Origin: Diorhabda sublineata
Lineage: Eukaryota > Arthropoda > Insecta > Coleoptera > Chrysomelidae
Assembly (NCBI RefSeq): GCF_026230105.1
Contig: NC_079477.1
Span: 14,761,001 to 14,825,000 of the forward strand
DNA length: 64,000 nucleotides
Reading direction: 5' to 3'
Shown: in pieces, positions 25,620 through 38,614 of the stretch
How the letters are laid out: each line of letters opens with the position of its first letter
Position numbering within the stretch: the stretch's first letter is position 1
The notes under the pieces: generated by a model
Database searches by the model: none
What the model was told of the DNA's origin: nothing
What the model saw: only the letters and a program-made list of their open reading frames with translations
Made by a program: the position numbers and the translations under genes

Positions 25620-28545
25620 AGCTTACTCTTTTTTTTCACTAGATTGTTTTATAAATAACATATAACCACAGTGTGAGACATATTCTAAATTTTTAAGGGT
25701 AATTAGGATTACGAATTAGCTTATTGTACCTTCCGGTGAACGATAAATATTTTATAAATTTATTCTACCTGATTCCAAAGCTTTCATAAAATAGCTTTAT
25801 TGTTATTTTTTGAAGCTTAACGAGAGCTGTTGAACAAGATCTACGAGTATAAAAACTTTTATATCGTCTATACAAGTATTTTTATAACCATCAAAAGAAT
25901 CAATGGTAATAGATGAATTAACCTAGTTATTGAAGTTGGTTAATATATAGTGTGACGCTTCCGTCTACCTGACTATTTGATTCATACGATATTTTCCATT
26001 TTTTTTTCTAAATCAATTGATTGATTCATTATTCGACATACGGCAATAAAATGAGCAGAATGTGATGTTATTGTAATATTGGCACTCATATCGATTAGAG
26101 AACGACCACATCTCCAAAAGAAGTTGGTGGTAGTGTCATTTGAGTCTTCTTACCGAGAATAAAACCTAAAAATTATAATTATAATATAAATCAATCAAAT
26201 CCCTTCGATACTGGCACTACAATTGGAATATTTTCATAAGCCGATAATGTAGATGACTAATTCATGATTTAGTTTGTTAAACTATTTTGATATACAGTGT
26301 GATTGATTAGTGTGATTAAATTCAGTGTCTGCATAATTTTTAAAGGCATAATTAGATATAGATACACACAAATCAAAATATCTCCACAACTCATAATTTT
26401 AGGTAACGAGAATGCTTGATAAAAAAAGGAGTATATTGGTAGTACTTTTAAATATTCACATAAAATACAGGGTGACAAAACCGAGAAAATAATGTATTAG
26501 TATCAGTCTTTGGCCGCAACAGATGTTCATTCTAGAATTTCACTTATATTGTACAAGGTATTGAGCTTGTGACGATTTTTCTGGGAAATAGTTTATAATT
26601 TTTTTTGATACTCCGAAGAACAAATCACATTCCTATAATATTGTAATTAGAAACGAAACTGATTCCAAATATGCAATAAAACATAGGGTGTTTCATTTGA
26701 AAAAAAATTTACTTCGATATGGCACAGCATTCTGGAATACCCTCAAAATTGTAAATAATTTTAAAAAGGGAAGAATAATGATGCCTATAATCCCAATAAT
26801 TCACAAATTGATGTCGTAACGGACAAAGAAGAAGAAGAAGACACTAATCAATCACTCTGTATTAATTTGTTATTATATTTTCTCTTTTGTCATATAAATT
26901 AATAACGACGCTTTAATTTATTGACTTGAAGTATTTCCAATGTCTTCCGTTTATTTATTTCCTTGATAATGTTCACTTCTATTTATCGATATGTGATCCT
27001 GAGTTCGCCTATAGAACAACAGGAACTTCTTGATAGAGAACTGTTGACATTGTATTCAAAAATATAATATTAATTCGCATTTCTTTCTCTTTAATTTCAT
27101 TTGACAACATACCAAAAATATTTTTTATTCATTGAGTTTATTCAAGATAAACCGCGTGCTTTTATTGGAATAAAATGTTCATTGCAAAGGCGTAGACGCC
27201 TCTTCATTTCGTTGTTTGTTTTTTTAGCAGTTGAATTTACATTTAGAGTAGGTACAAACTTCCCGACAACAAAGTACAGTATTATTCTTAGAGTTTGGGT
27301 CTATTTGTGCTTGCCTTATTGAATATTCAAAGTGAGTTGAACATAGCGATGCGTTGGAGATACTATGTAATATGGAAATACTTAAATTGGGTTTCTGGCG
27401 CATTTGTAACAATATCATCCGACGTTTATTTGTTTATTTGTTTGTAATATTAGTATCGAAAAACCTAAATATGGAAGTATACTTCTGGCTTAAGAATAAA
27501 TAACAGTTCAATTATAATCGAAAATATATTGATTAATTTTACAAATATACCCAAATAAGATTAGTGTTCTTCATTATGTATTTGAACCTCTTTTCGTGGC
27601 ATTCTTCTTATGAGGTAACTACAAAATAGGCGTTTTCATAGTAAAAATGGCTTCTACTGGTATTTTATAGAAAATTATTGTATTACAAATTATAACTATA
27701 TGGTAATTGACCCATCAACTAGACTTCCTTTGTTGATTAACAGTTTTTTATTGGAATGGTGAGACCTGGTTTCGTCATGATGAAGAAAAGTTCGCTTTTT
27801 CTTTTACGTTTTACGGATTACTCCTATAATATCTGGTGGAAAAATGTTTGTGAACTATTTGTAGTTGTCGGTGGTATTTGTTCTAATTCCACTTCTGCCA
27901 CATAATCTGTACTGTTAAAGAAACAGGCAAATATCATTTCTTTTTTCAGCTGACAACCTTTTTGGGCTTTTATCAGGCCAATTCTCAAATATCTAATATC
28001 CCACACCCAATAAAACTTTCTCTCTTTTTTATCATATACCTAGTAAATAGTTTGGCGATTTTGTTTAAAAAATCTAATACAGAATTGATATTTCCAAGAG
28101 AAAGATGGTGATGAAGGAAAAATCTTAGAAGCTATCTGCGAATACAATAATAAATCTGTATCACGTTCAATTACTTGGGAAATTCGCTAAATGATGAAAA
28201 CACTAGTATCTAGTGAAGTGATAATTATAGCAACTAACAAAAAGTAATTCTCACATACATTCGTATAAATGAGCTATGTTGTTATGTTGTTGTTGTTGAA
28301 TATACTGAATTAAACGGAAGCCTTTGAAGTTCAGTTCAGAAAAGAGAATTCTCAGGATTTCCTTCAGCAAATCCGATTAAATATCGTGAAATTCGGAGCA
28401 TTATATAAAATGAAGTAAGAAGTTATTTCAAACCACCAAAAAATGTTCTGTAAAGAAGCAATGTATGAAATCATACGTTAGATTTTAACAATAACTGTGA
28501 TAGAATCAGCTAAACTCCTCTTGTTTGTGGTTAAGTTAATTTTTT
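25620..28545. other. AT-rich DNA with isolated ACAGGGTG motifs
   Basis: ATACAGGGTG at 26465 and ATAGGGTGTTTC at 26683 resemble ends of insect DNA transposons seen again at 39.6, 51.2 and 58.5 kb. No transposase and no matching inverted partner was found. Short GAA and GTT triplet runs occur at 26826 and 28280. Confidence 0.35.
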
Positions 28546-28551
28546 GTGTAG

Positions 28552-28748
28552 GTGCGAACATACTTTCAATTCTATGACGACCTCTTGATTCAAATCCTAT
28601 TTAAAGAACAAGTAATAGTTCGTTTAATTGGAGACGTTCCTAAGCCAATTACACCCAACGAATTTAGTCCTCTAATGTTTGTCTCTTCTGCTTCTACTTC
28701 GAAAGATTGCGAAATTACCCTATCGTTGTCAGATGTATCTGAAGAATG
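28552..28748 (+). CDS. Candidate host-gene exon, unrecognised product
   Basis: A 197-nt open stretch is bordered by an acceptor-like site (TTAATTTTTTGTGTAG ending 28551) and a donor-like site (GTAAGC at 28749). Read in phase 0 it gives 65 complete codons including VIVRLIGDVPKPITP and SASTSKDCEITLSLSDVSEE. Composition is balanced, unlike chance frames here, which are rich in Phe, Ile and Tyr. It ends in phase 2. I do not recognise the protein, and no neighbouring exon was found within several kilobases, so this would be one exon in a gene with long introns, or an exon-like piece of a transposon. Confidence 0.4.
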
Positions 28749-30240
28749 GTAAGCAGGGTTATCAAGTTTACACTAAAATGTGTACAAGCTAATTAATGAA
28801 ACAGCATAACTATAGTCTATGTTTCTTGGAAAAACTTGGCAATGTTAGATTTGAAAATAGTGCAAATAATTTTAATGCTGTTTTAATATGAACAGATTCT
28901 TTAGGAATAATGGCAATTCTAGAATGATGTACGACTAGCAATAATCCGGCCTCTGTATGATCCGTCACCATCCGTAATTCTACTTATATAAGGTATCTAT
29001 ATATTTTCATTATGAATCGAGTCTGCTCTGTAGTAGGGAGGTGATTTATCCAGTTAGGAGCTAAAAAGTTTCGGACTACAAGAGTTGTAGTAATTGATTG
29101 TCCAACAAATTTGATAATTCAGCTTCCTCTTTCAAAATATTTGTCGGATTAGCATAGGTAGACGGTATAAGGTTTCGTGGTTCAGAATTCCATAAATTGA
29201 ATTATTACAATTTCAACTACTTCGTTCGTATCTTCAAACCAAATTACCTCAAATCAAATTACAGTACATTATCCTGCCATTCATTGATCTTGATGTGATT
29301 TTGTTGTATTTATATCTTAGAAGTATTATATTCTTGAAATGTTTGGGATGTGACAATTATACTTTTGCTAATATTTTAGGCACATTTTAAGAAAAAAAAG
29401 GGGCTATTGCTAGCGTTTTGGCCGTCCGGATGTCTGTAACAGCGATAATATCTCCTCACAGGAAGTATGTGGCGAGCTCGGTTTTTATTCATTTTATTCG
29501 TGTATAGCTATAAATGTGCCGAAATAAGAGCATTCTGAGGTAAGGGTCACAACAATGCCAACTCAATAAAACCCTACTTGAATATTGACGAAGAACATCA
29601 TAATGAAATTGTCAACAGCATGCGTATTGGAAATACATCTTCATCAGTTATAAATCTGGATCTTATTTAATTGTTCTTGTTGCAACGGTAAAAATGTGAC
29701 ATAGTCTCTTGCGCCCAGAGTACGACGACTTTTTCACTTGTTTCACATTTGTGTGAATTCCATAGGAATTATTCTTTACTTACCTCAAACCTTGGTACAC
29801 GAATGACTCAAAAGAAGCAGAAAGAACTAGAATAGGAGTATACAGGCCCAAGAATTTTTTGTCAAGCAGAAAGATACCCGATTGAAAATTGTATTCAACC
29901 TGGAAAGGAATTATTGCAAAAAACAGATTATCCTGATATCTGAACTCCAATATAAGGTGGTTAAAATGAGTTAGATAAACAAAGTTAGGTGGATTTGGAA
30001 AAATATTGAGGTGGAGAGACAGGAAATGACAAATAGACTTGTTTAAGTATGGGCGGTAAATTCTTCGTAGGGCCTGAACCCTTCTATGGAATTAGCTACT
30101 GGACTATGGAGAAAAACTAGGAAATGAGGAAGATAGGAAGGAAATCGGTTTCTCGAATAATCCATAAGGAATGCTACAGGCAAAGTTATTTATGGAAAAC
30201 TATAACCAGAGAAGTTTTATAGAATATTCCAATATCAGTA
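28749..30240. other. Mostly AT-rich DNA, nothing recognised
   Basis: The stretch 29390-29560 is a little less AT-rich (for example GGCCGTCCGGATG near 29422) but shows no coding pattern. If 28552-28748 is an exon, this would be intron. Confidence 0.35.
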
Positions 30241-30242
30241 AA

Positions 30243-30520
30243 GACAATCAACGAATGTTAATAGAAATATTGTCAAGGCATTGCGTCCTCAATGGATGAT
30301 AAAACGTGTAGATTCTGCTACGAAGCCTATATTTACAAGTAAAAAAGACTACGGAACTCCAGAGCATTACACCTGTATGAAAAAGAATATGAAATTTTTA
30401 ACAGCTATAGTCATTTCCCATCCTGAACTTTCTAAAAAGAATAGGATAAAAATATTAGCTATGAACCCCAGTGTTGCGGCAAGAAACGGGCATACAATCC
30501 TTTGGGCTGCAGTTACATAA
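30243..30520 (+). CDS. Unrecognised protein-like open frame
   Basis: The frame is open from 30243 to TAA at 30518-30520 (about 92 codons, no early ATG in frame; the first internal Met is at 30296). It reads as plausible protein: SKKDYGTPEHYTCMKKN, FLTAIVISHPELSKKNR, LAMNPSVAARNGHTILWAA. Composition is mixed and hydrophilic, unlike nearby chance frames. I cannot name a family. It could be a terminal exon (AG at 30270-30271 is a weak acceptor), a retrocopy, or the tail of a transposon protein. No polyadenylation signal is close behind the stop. Confidence 0.3.
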
Positions 30521-33500
30521 CACATAACATTAATTACGTTATAATAACATACTTAACACCTTGGAAATTGAATGAAATATCTATCTAAAATTCATATGCT
30601 TCTCATTGAAAGAGACTTATTTGTAATTCTAATACTGATCCCTACTAAGATTCTAAATCATATTAAAATGGCGTATACACATTTTTTGCCGTCTTCACCA
30701 AATTTAATTTTCATAATTTATAAAAACGTTTGTTAAAATATATGCCTTTCTCTTTACGTGTTCAGCAAACTTATGTAAATTTGTACTGGTTTGTTTCCTT
30801 GCAGCTTAATTTCAATTTTTTTGTATTATATCGGCATCATCTGAAAAAATTTTGAAATTGGATATTATAAAAATTAACCAACAAGTTCAAATGTCTTATG
30901 TTTATTACGAGCAATAAAAGTACCATAGATATTAACTACAATCAGTTTTTCAATTCAAATCCTAACCAAGTACATAATCCGAATTAAACTTACAGCAAAT
31001 ATATCCTTATGAGCTAAATCTCATGTACCCTTTCATTTCTAGAGCGTACAAACCGAAATTCCACTCCACTAAAGTTATATCAGCTGCATGCAGGCATTGC
31101 CGCCATGTTTCACCCTCCTCACTTCTAATTAAACAGCCGTTTTAATTAACACACTAAATTATATCTTAAATTAAATTCCAGTATCGTTTATCTGCAAACT
31201 CCGACGCAAACTTATCTCATCTTACGCAAATATTAAACAAGAATGCCTCCTATAAGTTTAGAATTTTCAGAGTTTGCGAGTGCCTTAATGGTTTCTAAAA
31301 TGGATGTGTTGAAAGCTTTTGCGATGAGTTGAGTACAGAGGGTAAATTATTTGCATTTATCTAATTGGATAGATATTTAGAATTTGAATAATGTTGTTTC
31401 TTTGATTGAATTAGTTAGTTTACTTTATTTTAACGAAATTTTTCATATTTTCAACATGATGAAAGATACTCAAAAACGTTTGTTCCAACATGATTTGGAT
31501 TTCTATGGTAGATTTTTTTGGATACCACTTTTTCAACTAGTGGATAATTTGTAGAATCATTGGGGTTCTGTTTACTGCCCGAAATTTTTTTAGCAGCCTT
31601 TTTTATGAGAAGTTTGTGGTGTAAATTTCCGATAGTGTCACTATTGAAGTACCTACTACATGTATGATCCCAAAATATAATTTCTGTGTGATACAGTTTT
31701 GATACTTTAATTAATCTGAATCCAATAATGTATTAAGAGACAGTCCAAAGAGTTATTGTCTACATTGGATTGAAGCTTTCTTAGTAACTCTTTGGATCAA
31801 TGTCTATAGATGCAGTTTTTTCAACAACAAGATCCTCACAACAGTTATTCAAATATTATGGTTTTAAACAATTTATACTTAATTAGGGAATCTAACTTAT
31901 TTTCAAGATTAGCTAATACCCATTTCAAAATGTCCTCCGTGTGTGCAGATTTATTTGCTTTGTGGAGTAATTCGTTGGTTTCTAGTTCTTATTTTCAGTT
32001 TCATTGCAAAAGGCTTTCTCCTCCTCCTTTCTCCCATTACCCATGTCCTGCATAACACCTTTAACTTTAAAAATTATTTTATACTTGGTTTAGAAAACAA
32101 TTACCAATAAACTTCTCTGATTATCTATGTTTTGTACCTTTATGTCGATTGAAAATTATCGATTGCAATCTTAGAAAGTATTTGTTCATGTTCTAAATTT
32201 CATATATTGCTTGAAATATTTCTTGCAAATGGGCTAAATAATATTACATCTTACCAAAAAACTAAAGAAACAATACAAAGCAACTCTAATTGTCAAAAAA
32301 AACCAAGAAATAGCTAACACATAAGAGAAAGTCGGTTGTTATCTCCACGGCCGCACTTTTAATGTAGGTGAGCTGTTTTCTTAGATTGCCTAATTATGGG
32401 TAGCGAGATTTTAGATGCTTGTATTGTGGAATATTATGAACGTTTAAAGCTATGCTTCAGTTATGCAGTCATAATCTACATTGGATTTAATGAGTATGAT
32501 CATTATTCAAATTAACAATTACTAATTGAAGTATATAAAGACTCTTATGATTCAATTAAGTTGTTGATAATTTGTTAAAAGATACTCTGATCCAAACTGT
32601 ATTCAATCAATGTTTGAGTGGATCAAAATTTGTAGTTTCAAAAACTCAATTGCTATAAAATTCGATTCAGTGAATTCAGTAGTGAAACGGTAAAAGTTTC
32701 TGCGATTTAAAAGGAGAACGAGAAGTAACTGTAAATCTTGGAATACGTTTCAGAAAGGATTCGGAAGATATATCGAAACGAGGTAATAAATAAGGGTTAT
32801 ATGAAACCTAACTCAAATACTGATATTATGCTTTGCTCAGAGAGAAAACGTAACATAAATACGGGATTTTATGGTTTAAAAAGTTTCAGAGGGAATTATG
32901 TATATTACTGTACTTCTGGAACTTTACACTCATTGTTTGATGGTGAGTTGGTTGAAGCATATATCCGAAATGTTCTCTTTACTTAACTTTTACGATCAAC
33001 ATTATTTTTAAAAATGGGAGATTTGACTTCGTTCGAGTACAAAGAAAAATTTGCAAAATGTCTTTAGTAACTGGAAAAATATTATTTCACTTATTTTGAT
33101 AGTACTATGTCATTCGATAAAGCTAATGTCAAGGGTTTATTATGAAAAAGCATAAGTACCGAATAGTTTATAAGTTCAGAAGACAAATTTTTTACCGTAG
33201 AACGATCCTCTTCCTCACATGAATAGTTCATATTCCTCTCTACTCAATTTTTTGAGGAATTTGATAGGGATTCATTTTAAACGTATTTAAACATTCAAAT
33301 GAATCGACTTGACATGAAAAATGTGTGCATATAAGTGGTTATTCGAAAGCGGCTGAGATTTGTCTAGCCGACAATTTTAACTGATCTTTATATAGCTAAC
33401 GTGATGAAAATATCGTTAATTCATGAAATTTTCATGTATCCTGAAGCTATTCACTTATTATAAACAATTACCTGAGTACCTACAAAAATTACTGAAGTTT

Positions 33501-33775
33501 GAATACTGAAAGCATAGCAAAAGTTACAGCATGGTTGTGAAAATGGCTAGATACTTTAAAACTTGAATGAATTTTGCTAATAATGAAATTAGTACAATAA
33601 TGTTTGATCCCAACAGAATATTGCTTCACTACTTTTCGAATTACCTGAATAAGGTGTTCCACCTGAAAATAATTTGGATGGGGTAGATGTAGATTAATAA
33701 ATAAATATGAAGAGATTTCCCAAGAGAAAACATATACTGAAACTACTCTATCACTTCTTTATTTCTTTTTTTCTT
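30521..33775. other. Intergenic or intronic DNA; one possible conserved island
   Basis: At 31030-31250 a less AT-rich stretch (TGCATGCAGGCATTGCCGCC, then TTAATTAA-type homeodomain-like sites) is free of repeats seen elsewhere and could be regulatory. Open frames at 31810-32055 and 32738-32986 show no motif. Confidence 0.3.
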
Positions 33776-33780
33776 TCAGA

Positions 33781-33872
33781 ATACACAGTTTACACTACCA
33801 CTACATAAGAACTCACAATTACTGTCTGATGCCCGTGTCGATAACCTAGTTATCGTCTTCAGAGACTGAAGG
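33781..33872 (-). mobile_element. Penelope-like element 3' conserved stem-loop (copy 2)
   Basis: On the minus strand: CTTCAGTCTCTGAAGACG, hairpin GATAAC-TAG-GTTATC, GACACGGGCATCAGACAG, TAATTGTGAG, then GTAGTGGTAGTGTAAAC. It matches copy 1 at 14494-14590 across about 90 nt. Sequence on the far side of CTTCAGTCT does not match copy 1, so only the terminal part is shared. Here the CUGAAGA box is intact but GAAAC is changed to GACAC, the reverse of the damage in copy 1. Confidence 0.65.
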
Positions 33873-34056
33873 TGAACAGTTACGCTGTACATGTCAATTT
33901 TTTTCATTTGGGCAAGTTACAATAACATTAATAAAGAGCAGCGAGATAAGTTCTTCCATCTTTTTGTTTATGTAGTATCATATGAGAAATTCTATATTCG
34001 TCATTCGAAACAGGAACAATCAGTCATAATAGTTAACTACAAACAGCCTATTCTCA

Positions 34057-34400
34057 TCTAAAAGGACCCGATAAGGACCTGATCAACAGTAGAAGCGATA
34101 TATTATACAATATTTAGATCTGATTTATTCAAATCAAATTCAACAGCTAAATGAAAGCAATTTCTAAAAGTAAAATGAGAGTACCGTTATATTGTAATAG
34201 TAGGTTTCACTTAGATGGTTGAAATGAATGATTCGATAATAGAAAGATTTGAGAAGAATTGACTCATCCAAATTTCTTGAAAAAATATGATTTTTCCCGT
34301 AAGATAAACCTGAGAGATTCCTCATATGCACATTATCAGGGAAACCTGATGGAAATTTATTTTAAATGAGGTTCTAATATTAATCTCATACTCGGAAGGT
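34057..34400. repeat. Short-palindrome repeat related to the core at 7.66-7.80 kb
   Basis: AAGGACCCGATAAGGACCTG (34062) and AAACCTGAGAGATTCCTC, ATTATCAGGGAAACCTGAT (34310-34350) use the same vocabulary (GGACCCGAT, CCTGATCA, ATCAGG) as the foldback-like core near 7.7 kb. Similarity is patchy, so this is a family resemblance rather than an alignable copy. Confidence 0.35.
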
Positions 34401-36125
34401 CATTATGATGTTTCAAGGAAGTGAGCAAAAATTTACTTTGTATAAATTTTTTAGTGCTTAGAATGCTTAACAGTTTGACCCGAGAGGGTCATTATTACCA
34501 GGCTTAGTCTATTAACCACCGCATTGATCCACTAGAAAGCGTAAGTCCTAAAAAGTAGGAAAAACAATTGTTTGTAATATAGATTTCAAAGAATTGTTTC
34601 CAATCAATGTAAGATGAATGTCAGAATAATAATATTTAGAAGGATACATTTGCATCGTTCAATATCTAGCTGTGTTGGTACAGCAGAAAATATCGAAGCC
34701 GAGACAATGTTCTAAAAAATATCGTGACTTCTTTCATATTTCCGTATTGTTATTATTTGTCATCCGCTGAGTTATGTCATTCAAAGTAGTCGTTATTCAA
34801 TTGAATAAAACTAGTAAAATCTTTACTTTCTGAAATAGTCTGAGCAGTTAATTTTCGTAATTAATTTGTTATCGAAATGGTGTCGTTCAAGCGGGACTTT
34901 TAGTCTGAGAGAAGCTAAAAACTCACAATGAACTACGTCACAACTGTACGGCAAAGCAGTACGACTTCGACCTTTGTCAAATATGGCTGTATAAGTTTCG
35001 CATTTTTGGTAATGGTGATTTAGAATGCTTCCACTTTGAAGACTGTTCTCTAGTTCTCTGGACCACAATAACAAATTTATTATTTCATTTTTTCAAAATA
35101 ACAAAATGTGATGTATGAAAAAAACTGTAAATAAGTGTTTACGAACCTTCCAACTTCCAATCGGTATCTGCTCACATCAATAGGTGAAGACTGATGGTGC
35201 CAAGTCGCTCAGAAGTTTAGACTCGAAGAAAATATGAGGATAAGTTCGAAATTTCTAGAACATTTTTGACTTAAAGCACAAATGAAAGGAAAATATCTGG
35301 TTTCAATTATGAAGTGGATTTCTATACACAACTGATAATTATTTATCTGCATATATTGTTTCATAGTATGTAACAGTCGTTAATTTATTCTATCGTAAAA
35401 ATTGCATTGTTTTCATTGACTGAAATATCTTATAGATCAAATATAGTTGGCCAAAGTTCACAGAGGAACTGTGAACTACGTAGGTAAAATTTCAAACTCT
35501 CACAAAATGCAAATAGGAATAGTTTGTTGAAAATATATTATATCGTTAAAATACCCTGCATTCATTCCCTATCATAACATAATGTCAATTGACCATTTAA
35601 TGGGAAATAGCTATCATTCAGTATCCTCAAAACACAGCGTAAACAATTTTTATTTTTTTTATATCTGCCGTATTGATAATATCGTTCCTCTGACACTATA
35701 TCCTATGAATCCAGTATCGGCTTCTATAACGTGTAAATATGAAAATTTAATAAAATAATACTCCCACAAAACATGTTCATTTTTTGCCAGATTATTATGT
35801 ATATATAGTCATGTTGATATTTCATAATGAAGTATATTTTTCTGAGACTCCTGAAAATTTATGTAACGTCTTGTTTTGATCATGTCTCGAACAGAAGACT
35901 TGAATGTGTGAATATTTATTGGGGAATTGAAAACTTAAAAATATTTTGAATATCTCGACTTCCTCAATACTTGTATATGGGAATATTATAGGTAATAAAT
36001 AAGTTTTATCTAAAACAAATTATTTATTGTTTAAAATTAACAGATCATATAAAGATGATTTTTGTGTACCCATATAAGTATAGAAGAACGCTATAAACGA
36101 AAACGTTGTAAGCAACATGAGTTTC
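34401..36125. other. AT-rich DNA, nothing recognised
   Basis: The minus frame 34823-35074 has mixed composition but no motif I can name. No repeats shared with other regions. Confidence 0.35.
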
Positions 36126-36129
36126 TTCT

Positions 36130-36440
36130 TGTTCTTCTTTCTTCTTTAATAGGTATAACGCCTGTTCCTTCTTCGATATCTCTTCTCATTTTGACTTGAC
36201 TCTTTCGTGTTCCAATTGGAGATTTATCCCTTGTTATTTTTACCAGTCTATCGTCGGTCATTCCACTTATATGTCGGTTCTATTGTTTTTTACGCTGTGA
36301 TACCCATTCACGCTTCTTTCCGCCTAAGATTAGTGCCTTTGTTCGTTCTGAAGATATCTCTCGACCTTATTGTCCTTTTACTTGTACTTCGTAATCTGTT
36401 GTATTATTTGACTTTCTAGCTCTAATTTGCATCTAATGGA
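36130..36440 (-). pseudogene. Non-LTR retrotransposon ORF2 C-terminal fragment
   Basis: Minus-strand reading gives GMTDDRLVKITRDKSPIGTR, KSQVKMRRDIEE (36275 down to 36170), corresponding to the D-R-L-x-K, P-x-G-x-R-x-x-GRP-x-x-RW-x-D ending of endonuclease/RT-type ORF2 proteins. Upstream pieces such as LELESQIIQQITKYK (about 36400) fit the segment before it. Pyrimidine richness of the plus strand agrees with an A-rich coding strand on the minus side. The match is motif-level only. Confidence 0.45.
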
Positions 36441-38600
36441 CTCTTTTAATTTTGTCATTCATATGGTTTTTTTTGTTTTCCCATGAGTTTAAAGATATTT
36501 GATAATATTTGAAGAGCAACTCCATTTTCGGCACATCGGCATAGCACAGGATTTTACTATAAGCAAGTCTCCTTCTCTAATACCGCTATTGACAAACATG
36601 GATTATGTTTATCATTAAGTAATGCGAGGTTTATATTGATAAGTAGATATGTTTTTGTTGTAGAATGATGAATACATTTTCACACGCTTTTGTACTGTCA
36701 ATGAAGCATAGGGATGCTGGTTTTTTATATTCTATATACAAGATGAGTTTGTAATAGGAAATGTAGAACATTCATTAAAACACAGGTACACTCACTATAT
36801 AAGTCTGATTTTCGACATTAACTTTACATTGATTACAAAATGCCACTTTATTATTAACTTATGTGGGGTAAATATAATAATGTGCCTAGAGAACGATTTT
36901 CCGTTACCGATTTTTATGATAAATGTGATTTGGTGTAATTTTTCATCTCTTTTCGCTGCAGTGGTTGGTTTTATAAAGTGACAGATATTTTGACAGGCTC
37001 TTAGTGAAACAAAATACACAAAAAGATGAATTATAGATATCTACAGCAGTTGCTATAACCAAATACCAAACAGTAAAAACATTATCTATATGAAAATCAA
37101 TTGTTTTGTGTCTTATCAACTTGTTTCCATTCTGAGAACGGTACTGAACGAATCGAATATCCGTAAATTTTTATTAGCCATTTTGAAAGCCATCTACGTC
37201 ACATCTCCACATATGCGACCCCAGGTTGCATTCATAAATGTTAAAAAAGTTCCCAAAGGTAATCCCGAAAAATGTCGTCATGTCGTAAATTTGCATTTAA
37301 TGTAACTTACGTTACAAAAAATACAAAATATGATGCATTTTTATTTGTCGCTTCATAACGGTGTCATCATCTTCATTATTATAGATGAGCCTAAAAACAA
37401 ATAGTACACATAGTTGCGCGAAAGTCTTACTGTTTAATCACTTTAAAAACGCTCATGCACGAAAATTTATTATACGTTGAATGTATTAATTATTCCTAAA
37501 ATGAAACCCTACTAAACATTTTTGTTTTGAATACAATGGTAATTATGTGTAGATTCACTGAAAAGTGCTTAAAAAATGGAATCTTACCATATTGTTCTTT
37601 ATTTAACGCAATAAATATTGAAAATATCCTCCACGTTCTAATTTACAGGCTCCTAGGAGATGGTAAAACCAGTCTAGGACTATCGGTGGCAACTTTACCA
37701 CGCGTTTTATCAATGCAGCTTTTTCAAATATTTCATCAAGAAACCTGACAACAACACCAAAACGTGGAGAAATGCCATTCTATTAAAACTATAATCTTTC
37801 AATGGAGATATTTTGATATACTTTATTAGAGCAAAATCTGAATAGAAATCAGCTAATAGGCTCTCTCAATTCCAGATTACAGATTATATGGTTGTACAAG
37901 TTGGTTAATCTATTTGTATGAGAAGTAACTTCATCAGTTGATAATATAATTAGTGAAAACCAATTATTCGTTTCACTTTTCCTTATTATTTTCTCAAAAT
38001 TGCATATTTCTTTCATTGTTATCTCACAAAATTTATTGGTCAAAATATAATGGGTAGTATTTTTCTATTTTAAAAATCTTTTAGACCAATGATACCATTT
38101 ATTAATGTGAATCTTCCAGTAAAGCAATGTCTAATTTTTTTATCTCCTAAAATATGTGTCAGGCTACTTATGGACAAGCCTTTCCCTGGATCATGTTCTT
38201 AAGGCTGGCTCAAACTATAAATACGCAATTATTATACTTGGTAAGTATATGAGCTTTGCAAATTGCGATTGCAAGCAGTATACTCACACAATGTGTACAA
38301 TGTACAAGTACTAGAGCGCGAGAATTTGGCTGAAAACCTTGTTAATGAATCAGTGGTGTAGGAGAGAGTCAATATGGATAGAGGTCGTCTGGAAAATCTC
38401 TTTGTTCCTTCCGCTACTTTTGTCGTAATGATCTCCGATTATTTGATTAAATTTTTAAAAAAGTCTCTATATAACCAATTGAACGGCTCAGTTTTAAAGA
38501 GATTAAGAAACTTCAACACAATGTCCACTCGTTTCAATTAAAAATACCCAAATAAAAAGTCCGAACGCTTCTGCTAGGTCTTGGAAACTATTAATAGCTA
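36441..38600. other. AT-rich DNA, nothing recognised
   Basis: Open frames at 36795-37019, 37090-37305, 37527-37748 and 37849-38043 were read and show no motif. A short frame opening with MDRGRLENLF at about 38373 lies 250 bp before the recombinase relic and might belong to it, but I cannot align it. Confidence 0.35.
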
Positions 38601-38614
38601 TCAGTACAAGACAG

